From Desulfobacterales bacterium CG23_combo_of_CG06-09_8_20_14_all_52_9 (GTDB lineage Bacteria; Desulfobacterota; Desulfobacteria; Desulfobacterales; UBA2156): a DNA stretch of 5,278 nucleotides. Location of the stretch: the NCBI GenBank assembly GCA_002771315.1, contig PCSF01000062.1, forward strand, positions 1 to 5,278. The letters are read 5' to 3'. The position numbers were made by a program, and so were the translations under genes. The notes beneath the pieces are model-generated. The model searched no databases. It was given only the letters and a program-made list of their open reading frames with translations, and was not told the origin of the DNA. Position 1 is the first letter of the stretch, and the number at the start of each line of letters is the position of its first letter. Positions 1-5,278 of the stretch are shown piece after piece.

Positions 1-55
1 TGCATAAAAATGGTACACCGACGGCGAATTGGAGAGCATTATTCCAAGTCTCCTA

Positions 56-83
56 TTGACAACGCTACCAAAAATTTTCTAAG
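56..83 (+). promoter_or_regulatory. Possible sigma70-type promoter of the oxidoreductase/acyl-CoA synthetase operon
   Basis: A perfect -35 hexamer TTGACA (56-61) is followed after 16 bp by TCTAAG (78-83), which matches four of six bases of the -10 consensus TATAAT. The stretch is AT-rich (an A-run then a T-run at 70-78) compared with the genes. It lies about 40 bp before the start codon, leaving a leader of roughly 30 nt. The -10 box is weak and the spacer is 1 bp short of the optimum, so this is a plausible but unproven promoter. If an upstream gene reads through, it could be internal to a longer operon. Confidence 0.4.
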
Positions 84-111
84 GTACGCATCCGAAAACC
101 CGTTAACCGAA

Positions 112-117
112 AGAGGA
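112..117 (+). promoter_or_regulatory. Ribosome binding site of the oxidoreductase gene
   Basis: AGAGGA at 112-117 complements the 3' end of 16S rRNA and sits 5 nt before the ATG at 123. It supports that ATG as the true start; no other in-frame start nearby has such a site. Confidence 0.7.
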
Positions 118-122
118 AGCCC

Positions 123-1130
123 ATGACACACTCCTTCAAAGCTATGGTGGTGACGGAAAATCCACCGGGCACCTTCACCCGCCGAATCACCCAAAAAAGC
201 ATCGCCGAACTTCCACCGGGGGACGTCTTGATCGAAGTCCGTTTTTCCTCCCTCAACTACAAGGACGCTCTTTCTGCAATTGGGAACAAGGGGGTTACCC
301 GGACTTATCCCCACACCCCGGGAATCGATGCCGCCGGCATCGTTGTGGAGGGAAAAGGGAGCGATTTTTCTCCAGGGGATCCGGTCCTGGTCACCGGATA
401 CGATCTGGGTATGAACACCTCGGGGGGCTTTGGACAGTTCATCCGGGTGCCCGCCGACTGGGTGGTCCGTCTCCCAGAGGGGCTTTCCTTAAAAGAAAGC
501 ATGATTTTGGGGACTGCCGGATTTACCGCCGGCCTTTCGGTGAGCAAGATCGTCGCCCATAGCATCCATCCAGGACGAGGGAAAATCCTGGTGACCGGCG
601 CATCCGGCGGTGTCGGGAGCATGGCCGTCGCCATCCTCTCCCGAATCGGGTATGCCGTCGCGGCGGCAACCGGAAAAATCGAAGAAGCGGATTTTTTTAA
701 AAGCCTCGGCGCATCGGAAGTCATCCCTCGGGAGGAAATCAAAGACACGCCTAAAAAGGCGCTTCTCAAAGAACGATGGGCGGCCGTTGTGGATACCGTG
801 GGAGGGGAATATTTGGCCGCCGCGCTCAAGACCACCGCCTACCAGGGGGCGGTCACCTGCTGCGGGAACGTGGCTTCCGCATCTCTTTCCCTTACCGTGT
901 ATCCTTTTATTCTCAGGGGTATCACGCTTTACGGCGTCGATTCAGCCAACAACCCCATGGCACACCGAAAAGCTGTCTGGGAAAAGCTGGCCGGCCCGTG
1001 GAAACCGGATTCTCTTTTCGCCATCACGAATGAAATATCGCTCAGTGCTCTGGATTCTTATATCGATCGGATCCTCGAAGGAAAACTGAAAGGAAGAACA
1101 ATAGTCAACATGACCGATTCCCAAATATGA
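123..1130 (+). CDS. acuI: YhdH/AcuI-type MDR oxidoreductase (probable NADPH-dependent acrylyl-CoA reductase)
   Basis: Member of the zinc-free medium-chain dehydrogenase/reductase superfamily, YhdH/YhfP branch. Characterised members (AcuI) reduce acrylyl-CoA to propionyl-CoA with NADPH in the cytoplasm. The 335 residues are close to the usual family length (about 325-330), so the gene looks complete. The N-terminal GroES-like domain (about 1-120) carries the family blocks SSLNYKDAL (42-50) and PGIDAAG (66-72). The Rossmann domain carries the nucleotide-binding glycine motif TGASGGVGSMA (158-168), then the KSLGAS block (193-198) and DTVGG (224-228). Near the C-terminus PFILRGITLYGVDS (261-274) and EISLS (304-308) match E. 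coli YhdH block for block. The Cys/His ligands of zinc-containing MDR enzymes are absent, as expected. The start is fixed by a good ribosome binding site. It is the first gene of a two-gene unit with the acyl-CoA synthetase 31 bp downstream, which favours a CoA-thioester substrate. Family assignment is firm; the exact enoyl-CoA substrate is inferred, and a quinone or other enone substrate remains possible. Confidence 0.9.
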   Translation: MTHSFKAMVVTENPPGTFTRRITQKSIAELPPGDVLIEVRFSSLNYKDALSAIGNKGVTRTYPHTPGIDAAGIVVEGKGSDFSPGDPVLVTGYDLGMNTSGGFGQFIRVPADWVVRLPEGLSLKESMILGTAGFTAGLSVSKIVAHSIHPGRGKILVTGASGGVGSMAVAILSRIGYAVAAATGKIEEADFFKSLGASEVIPREEIKDTPKKALLKERWAAVVDTVGGEYLAAALKTTAYQGAVTCCGNVASASLSLTVYPFILRGITLYGVDSANNPMAHRKAVWEKLAGPWKPDSLFAITNEISLSALDSYIDRILEGKLKGRTIVNMTDSQI

Positions 1131-1144
1131 ACGCGAATCGGATC

Positions 1145-1150
1145 AAAGGA
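1145..1150 (+). promoter_or_regulatory. Ribosome binding site of the acyl-CoA synthetase gene
   Basis: AAAGGA at 1145-1150 lies in the short intergenic gap, 11 nt before the ATG at 1162. The spacing is somewhat longer than ideal. No promoter-like pair is evident in the 31-bp gap, so transcription from the upstream gene is expected. Confidence 0.5.
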
Positions 1151-1161
1151 TAAAAGCACTC

Positions 1162-3342
1162 ATGCCTGTGCACAGAAACAACGACGTCGAATTTTTCAAC
1201 GAACTGGAATCCAAAAAAATTTTAAGGGAATATGGCATTCCGGTAACGCGTGAAATGGCTGCTGCCGACGAGATCGAAGCCTTTGCCGCCGCCAAGGCCA
1301 TCGGTTACCCTGTGGTCGTTAAGGGGTTGGGGAAAGCCTTGACACACAAAACCGATCGCGGACTGGTTCACCTGCATATCAAAAACCCAACGGGTGTTGC
1401 CGCCGCATTGAAGCAAATTACCGAGGCTGCCGGCAAAGACCTGGAGGGGTTTTTAGTGCAGCCCCAGGTGATCGGAAAGCGGGAACTGGCCGCAGGACTG
1501 TTCCGCGATCCGCATTTCGGTCCGGTGGTCCTTTTTGGTGTCGGGGGTATCTTTGCGGAAGCCTTTTCGGATGTATCTTTCCGGGTCGCTCCTTTCGGAC
1601 GGGATCATGCCCTGCGGATGATCCGCGAAATCCGGTCCCAGGCGCTTTTGGGGCCTTTCCGAGGAGAAAAAGAGGTTCAACTGGAACAGCTCGTCAATAT
1701 TCTGATCGCATTGTCAAAAATCGGCACAGACCATCCGGAGATCTCTGAAATCGATATCAATCCATTGATCGTGAATTCCGACGGTGCCCTCTGCGCCGTC
1801 GATGCGCTGGTTGTCAAACGCCCCGAATCCGACAAAGAAGCAACGCCGCTTCCCGTGGATCCGGCCTTGTTGGGAAAATTTTTCCGCCCCAAATCGATTG
1901 CATTTGTCGGTGTTTCATCCCAGATCGGAAAATGGGGACACATGCTCTTTTCCATAACCGTCAGCGGTGGTTTTGAGGGAGATATTTTTCTGGTCAATTC
2001 CAAAGGGGGACCCATCGCAGGACGACAGGTGTATCGATCCGTGGAGGAGATCCCTTCTGAAGTCGATCTGGGTGTCGTGACGGTTCCGGCAAGGCATGTC
2101 CTTCCCCTTATCCCTCAATTTGCGAAAAAAAATATCCAGAACATGCTGTTGATCACCTCCGGGTTTGCAGAAACCGGACCGGAAGGAAAGGCGCTGGAAT
2201 TAAGGCTCATCGAGGAAGCCCGAAAGGCGGGGATTGTCGTGATCGGTCCCAACACGATGGGAATCTGTAACCCGCACATCAACCTCTACTGCACCGGAAG
2301 CCATGTCCAGCCCATGGCGGGAGCCACGGCCGTGGTTTCACAGTCCGGCAACATGGGTACCCAGCTTTTGGCCTTTGCCGAGCAACAGGGAATCGGCATC
2401 CGCGGCTTTTGCGGATCCGGAAACGAGGCCATGGTCACCACGGAGGATTTCCTCGACGCCTTCGAGACGGACGCGCTTACGAAAACGGTGATGCTCTACA
2501 TCGAAAGCATCAAGAACGGACGCCGGTTCATGGATGCCTCCCGCAGAGTCGGCAAGAAAAAACCTATCGTCCTTTTGAAGGGGGGAAAAAGCAATGCCGG
2601 CGTCCGGGCTGCCGCCACCCACACCGGAGCGCTGGCCCACAACCGCCGGATCTTCGATGCGGCATGCCGTCAGGCCGGAATCGTGCTGGTGGATCACCCG
2701 ATGGATCTCCTGGACCTGTCTGCGGCGTTTGCTTCCCTCCCGCTTCCCAAAGGAAATCGAGCCGCCATCATGACGCTTGGCGGAGGATGGGGAGTGGTGA
2801 CCGTTGATCTATGCGCTGAATTCGGGCTAGAAGTCCCGGATCTTCCTGACAAGCTAAAGGCCGACATCGATCGATTGCTACCCGACTACTGGAGCCGCAC
2901 CAATCCGGTGGATCTGGTGGGAGAAAAAGACATTCACATCCCCATTAAAGTCATGGAGCTTCTGACGGCATGGGACGGGTGTGACGCTGTTATCAACCTG
3001 GGCATCTTCGGCCGCAGGTTTCTTATCGACCGCTTAGGGGAGTCGGTCCTTAAGGCCGATCCCGGTTACTCTCCATCCGCCGTGGAGGCCATGACCCGAT
3101 TCTTCCGCGATTTTGAAACCGACTACATTGTTCACATCGTGAATCTGATGGACCGCTTTCAAAAACCGATTTTCGGGGTGAGCCTCATCACCGACCAAAA
3201 GGATAAAACCGTCTTTCCCATCCCCGGATCTACCTACTCAGGCATCTTCTTTCCCACGCCGGAGCGCGCAGTCAAGGCCTTTGGAAAGATGTTTGAATAT
3301 CAAAAATTTATTAAAAGTTTGGATTCAAAAAACAACGGATAG
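1162..3342 (+). CDS. Fused ADP-forming acyl-CoA synthetase (acetate--CoA ligase family), beta-alpha order
   Basis: NDP-forming acyl-CoA synthetase of the succinyl-CoA synthetase superfamily. These cytoplasmic enzymes interconvert acyl-CoA + ADP + Pi with acid + CoA + ATP. The 726 residues contain both subunits in one chain. Residues ~1-225 are the ATP-grasp (beta) half: LTHKTD with His62 aligning with the second phosphorylatable histidine of ADP-forming acetyl-CoA synthetases, a glycine-rich FGVGGIFAE (125-133), and the metal/nucleotide motif EIDINPL (196-202). Residues ~236-365 are the CoA-binding Rossmann domain, starting FFRPKSIAFVGVS (240-252) and including IGPNTMG (361-367). The next domain has SQSGNMG (393-399), GSGNEA (418-423) and THTGAL (486-491), whose His487 is the expected phosphohistidine. 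A final flavodoxin-like domain has TLGGGWG and SRTNPVDL and ends in FPTPERAVKAF (697-707), as is usual for the family. All expected catalytic blocks are present, so it should be active. The beta-before-alpha order differs from the alpha-beta order of PatZ-type proteins, and no GNAT acetyltransferase domain is attached. Acyl specificity cannot be read from sequence; the neighbouring AcuI-like enzyme suggests a short-chain acid such as propionate. Confidence 0.9.
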   Translation: MPVHRNNDVEFFNELESKKILREYGIPVTREMAAADEIEAFAAAKAIGYPVVVKGLGKALTHKTDRGLVHLHIKNPTGVAAALKQITEAAGKDLEGFLVQPQVIGKRELAAGLFRDPHFGPVVLFGVGGIFAEAFSDVSFRVAPFGRDHALRMIREIRSQALLGPFRGEKEVQLEQLVNILIALSKIGTDHPEISEIDINPLIVNSDGALCAVDALVVKRPESDKEATPLPVDPALLGKFFRPKSIAFVGVSSQIGKWGHMLFSITVSGGFEGDIFLVNSKGGPIAGRQVYRSVEEIPSEVDLGVVTVPARHVLPLIPQFAKKNIQNMLLITSGFAETGPEGKALELRLIEEARKAGIVVIGPNTMGICNPHINLYCTGSHVQPMAGATAVVSQSGNMGTQLLAFAEQQGIGIRGFCGSGNEAMVTTEDFLDAFETDALTKTVMLYIESIKNGRRFMDASRRVGKKKPIVLLKGGKSNAGVRAAATHTGALAHNRRIFDAACRQAGIVLVDHPMDLLDLSAAFASLPLPKGNRAAIMTLGGGWGVVTVDLCAEFGLEVPDLPDKLKADIDRLLPDYWSRTNPVDLVGEKDIHIPIKVMELLTAWDGCDAVINLGIFGRRFLIDRLGESVLKADPGYSPSAVEAMTRFFRDFETDYIVHIVNLMDRFQKPIFGVSLITDQKDKTVFPIPGSTYSGIFFPTPERAVKAFGKMFEYQKFIKSLDSKNNG

Positions 3343-3345
3343 AGA

Positions 3346-3367
3346 TTTTTCCGACGCTGTCGAAAAA
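3346..3367. repeat. Imperfect inverted repeat between convergent genes
   Basis: Five T (3346-3350), a bulged C, then CGAC (3352-3355), loop GCT and GTCG (3359-3362), closed by five A (3363-3367). It starts 3 bp after the stop codon of the acyl-CoA synthetase gene and lies in the 63-bp gap before the stop of the YbhR-like gene. On either strand the T-run is on the 5' side of the stem, so it lacks the 3' U-tail of a classical intrinsic terminator. It could still slow polymerase or protect 3' ends. The rest of the gap shows nothing recognisable. Confidence 0.35.
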
Positions 3368-3405
3368 CTGCAGCAGTATATAAAACACCGACCCCAAACC
3401 GCTCA

Positions 3406-4527
3406 TCAATCCAGGCGTTTCCGGAACCGGTTCACCGCTCCGATAAAAACCCCACCTCCCAGCAAAGCCAGTTCCAGGAGCTGGGGCCATAGTACGCTCA
3501 TTCCGGTCCCTTTAAGGAAAATGCCCCGGATGATGACTAGAAAATGCCGCAAAGGATCCAGGTGGGTGAGCCACTGCACCATCAAGGGCATGTTGGCGAT
3601 CGGAAACACGAAACCGCTGAGCATGAAAAAGGGGAGGATAAAAAAGAAGTTGGTCATCATGGCCTGCTGTTGGGTTTTAGACACCGTGGAGATGAAAAGA
3701 CCGATACCCAATGTACTCAGCAGAAAAAGCCCCGTCGCCCCTAAAAGCAACAGCGCACTTCCCGCCATCGGAATCCGAAACCAGAGGATGGCAAAACCAA
3801 TCACCATAATCATCTGAGCCTGAGCGATGAGGATGAAGGGGATGGTCTTGCCCAAAATCATCTCCAAAGGCCGCAAAGGGGTGACGATAAGCTGTTCCAT
3901 GGTCCCGGCTTCTTTTTCTCGAACGATGGCCATAGACGTCAAAAGGAGAGAAAGGAGCATCACCAAAAAAGCCACGATACCCGGCACGTAGTAAAACTGG
4001 CTGTCCAGATTCGGGTTGTACCAGGTGCGCACCCGAAGGTCGATTTCACCGAATTTGATCCTGCGGCGAAATCGATCCCTCAACAGTCGCGTCCCGACCT
4101 CGTCCATCACGATGGAGGTATAAGCAATCCGTACAGCGGCCATGTTGCTCATGCTGCCGTCCACATGGACTCCGATGGAGGCGGTCTTCCCTTTGCGCAC
4201 CGTGGCCTGAAAGTCCGGGGGGATCCAGATGCCCACGTCCACCCTTCTTTGTAGAAGCAGGCGGTCAAGATCCTTAGGATTCTCGAGATGAAAAAGGATC
4301 CGGAAAGTCGGGTTGGCGTCGAAGGATTCCAGGAGTCGCCGACTTTCCGGAGTCTTCGAATGATCCACCACTCCCAACCGGATGTCCCTCACATCGGTGG
4401 TAACCACATATCCGAAAAGTACGATCTGGATCAGGGGGGCAAGGACAAGGATCGGCCAGTTTCTTTTGTCCCGAAAAACCTGAATGAATTCCTTGCGTAC
4501 CAATTCCCTGATACGGAGCCAACTCAT
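3406..4527 (-). CDS. ABC-2 type exporter permease, YbhR-like
   Basis: Inner-membrane permease of the ABC-2 family (ABC2_membrane_3 type), closest in remembered sequence to E. coli YbhR, one of two permeases of the YbhGFSR exporter. The 373 residues match the usual ~370. Layout: cytoplasmic amphipathic N-terminus with RKEFIQVFRD (11-20); TM1 ~25-45; a large periplasmic domain ~46-180 ending in VRTWYNPNLD (166-175); TM2 ~183-202; the cytoplasmic coupling segment REKEAGTMEQL (203-213); TM3 ~229-250; TM4 ~256-282; TKTQQQ-like SKTQQQAM (283-290); TM5 ~292-312 with SGFVFPIANMP (304-314); and TM6 ~345-366, with a basic C-terminal end. The chosen ATG follows the stop of the upstream permease gene by one base and has a ribosome binding site inside that gene's last codons, indicating translational coupling. 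The product should pair with the YbhS-like protein; the ATPase is not in the window. Substrate is unknown: relatives have been linked to drug, cation or lipid-related export, and nothing here decides. It is convergent with the acyl-CoA synthetase gene. Confidence 0.9.
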   Translation of the reverse strand: MSWLRIRELVRKEFIQVFRDKRNWPILVLAPLIQIVLFGYVVTTDVRDIRLGVVDHSKTPESRRLLESFDANPTFRILFHLENPKDLDRLLLQRRVDVGIWIPPDFQATVRKGKTASIGVHVDGSMSNMAAVRIAYTSIVMDEVGTRLLRDRFRRRIKFGEIDLRVRTWYNPNLDSQFYYVPGIVAFLVMLLSLLLTSMAIVREKEAGTMEQLIVTPLRPLEMILGKTIPFILIAQAQMIMVIGFAILWFRIPMAGSALLLLGATGLFLLSTLGIGLFISTVSKTQQQAMMTNFFFILPFFMLSGFVFPIANMPLMVQWLTHLDPLRHFLVIIRGIFLKGTGMSVLWPQLLELALLGGGVFIGAVNRFRKRLD

Positions 4528-4528
4528 A

Positions 4529-5278
4529 TCACAACCCTTCTTTCTTCAAGGCCCGGATATTGAGGCCCAGAAGGATCCCCGTCATAGCCGCAAGGACCGC
4601 GAAATTTTGCCACATCTGCAGAAAGGAAAGATGCCTCAGGTAAAGCCCGTTGAGGATATCAATATAATAGGTCGCCGGTATGATGCGTGTGACGAGCTTG
4701 AGGAAAACGGGCATGTTCTGCTGAGGGAAGACAAAGTCCGAGAGCAACAGGGAAGGAAGGTATGTTAAAAGGATGGCCATCTGGTTGGCCACAAGCTGGG
4801 ACTTGGTTTTAATGGAAATCAGCAGACCGAGGCTGATGGCCACCGAAATGTATATCATCGACGCCAGAATCATGAGCCAGAAGCTCGACTTCATGACCAC
4901 GCCGAAAAGGACCTGACCCATGAGAATGGCCACCAGCACATCCACCAGTGTGATGAACCAGTAACAAACGGCCTTGCCGAAAAAAAATTCCGAAGCCCGG
5001 ATGGGTAGCGACCGGATGGTTTCCATGGTCCCGTTTTCGTACTCCCTGGCGATGACCAGAGAGGTCAGAAGCGCCCCCACGATCATGATGATGATGGCGA
5101 CGATCCCGGGGACGATGAAATTTTTACTTTCCAGTTCTTCGTTGAACCAGACACGGATCCGGGCCTCCACGGGGGCTTGGACAGGCTCTTGACCCTGACG
5201 GTTCAGAAAAGTCACCAATCGCTCTTTATTCCACTGTCCCACGACGGCGGTGATGTAAGCACGCGCGTTTCCGGCATA
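4529..5278 (-). CDS. ABC-2 type exporter permease, YbhS-like (partial, N-terminus beyond the right edge)
   Basis: C-terminal 249 codons of a second ABC-2 permease. The frame stays open to the last base of the window: the 12 codons before the GTG at 5242 read YAGNARAYITAV, which lines up with the periplasmic NTANFVQGYV region of E. coli YbhS. That GTG is therefore internal, not the start, and by comparison about 130 residues are missing. Visible parts, in fragment numbering: end of the periplasmic domain with IRVWFNEELESKNFIVPG (41-58); TM ~54-76; the coupling segment AREYENGTMETI (77-88); TMs at ~103-127, ~131-155, ~164-187 and ~222-241; and the block SDFVFPQQNMP (180-190), where relatives I recall have SGF. 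The C-terminus is basic. It precedes the YbhR-like gene by one base, so the two should form the heterodimeric membrane channel of one exporter. By analogy with ybhGFSR, an ATPase gene and a HlyD-type adaptor gene would be expected upstream, off the right edge. The promoter is not visible. Substrate is unknown. Confidence 0.88.
   Translation of the reverse strand, partial: YAGNARAYITAVVGQWNKERLVTFLNRQGQEPVQAPVEARIRVWFNEELESKNFIVPGIVAIIIMIVGALLTSLVIAREYENGTMETIRSLPIRASEFFFGKAVCYWFITLVDVLVAILMGQVLFGVVMKSSFWLMILASMIYISVAISLGLLISIKTKSQLVANQMAILLTYLPSLLLSDFVFPQQNMPVFLKLVTRIIPATYYIDILNGLYLRHLSFLQMWQNFAVLAAMTGILLGLNIRALKKEGL
4535..4542 (-). promoter_or_regulatory. Ribosome binding site of the YbhR-like gene, inside the upstream coding end
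   Basis: On the minus strand AAGAAGGG (4542 down to 4535) lies 7 nt before the ATG at 4527. It overlaps the Lys-Glu-Gly codons that close the YbhS-like gene. With the stop-start arrangement TGATATG this points to coupled translation and fixes the start. Confidence 0.65.

Noticed and set aside
39..314. Minus-strand open frame crossing the leader and the start of the oxidoreductase
   Set aside because: It would run through the promoter and ribosome binding site of the real gene and shows no recognisable protein features.
305..835. Long minus-strand open frame of 176 codons
   Set aside because: It lies wholly inside the oxidoreductase gene, is rich in Pro/Ser/Arg, has no recognisable domain, and is explained by the opposite-strand codon bias.
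1131..1161. Separate promoter for the acyl-CoA synthetase gene
   Set aside because: The gap is only 31 bp and shows no -35/-10 pair; co-transcription is simpler.
2338..2697. Minus-strand open frame of 119 codons
   Set aside because: Antisense to the conserved SQSGNMG to THTGAL part of the acyl-CoA synthetase; no ribosome binding site or family match seen.
3346..3367. Hairpin as an intrinsic terminator for either operon
   Set aside because: The 3' side of the stem is A-rich on both strands, so there is no U-tail after the stem, and the GC core is only 4 bp.
3281..3817. Plus-strand open frame of 178 codons overlapping both convergent genes
   Set aside because: It is antisense to the YbhR-like permease, with a basic low-complexity translation and no domain. 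The permease frame is clearly the coding one.
5240..5242. GTG as the start codon of the YbhS-like permease
   Set aside because: The frame continues open to the window edge with family-like residues before it, and the remaining protein would lack TM1 and most of the periplasmic domain. The gene is partial, not short.

Overview
The window reads as chromosomal DNA from a Gram-negative bacterium. Codons in the real genes are moderately GC-rich, mostly ending in G or C. The exporter genes resemble E. coli YbhS and YbhR, which work with a HlyD-type adaptor and so imply an outer membrane. An acrylyl-CoA reductase-like gene beside a fused ADP-forming acyl-CoA synthetase would suit an anaerobe or facultative anaerobe, for example a Desulfobacterota/deltaproteobacterial lineage. 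That placement is inference from gene content, not from a marker gene.

Layout. Positions 1-122 are a leader with a plausible sigma70-type promoter and a good ribosome binding site. Two plus-strand genes follow, 31 bp apart: a zinc-free MDR oxidoreductase of the YhdH/AcuI type (123-1130) and a 726-residue NDP-forming acyl-CoA synthetase with the ATP-grasp half first and the CoA-binding half second (1162-3342). A 63-bp convergent gap (3343-3405) holds an imperfect hairpin. The rest is a minus-strand pair of ABC-2 permeases: YbhR-like (3406-4527, complete) and YbhS-like (4529 to the right edge, missing its N-terminus). Only one base separates them, so they are almost certainly co-translated.

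How they work together. The left pair could reduce a 2-enoyl-CoA such as acrylyl-CoA to the saturated acyl-CoA, and then turn the thioester into free acid plus ATP (or run that step in reverse to activate an acid). The right pair would form the membrane part of a heterodimeric ABC exporter. Its ATPase and membrane-fusion protein would be expected upstream of the partial gene, beyond the right edge. Nothing in the sequence links the two convergent units functionally.

No RNA gene, insertion sequence, CRISPR array or phage feature was seen. I found no convincing undescribed system; the metabolic pair and its domain order are the points most worth following up.
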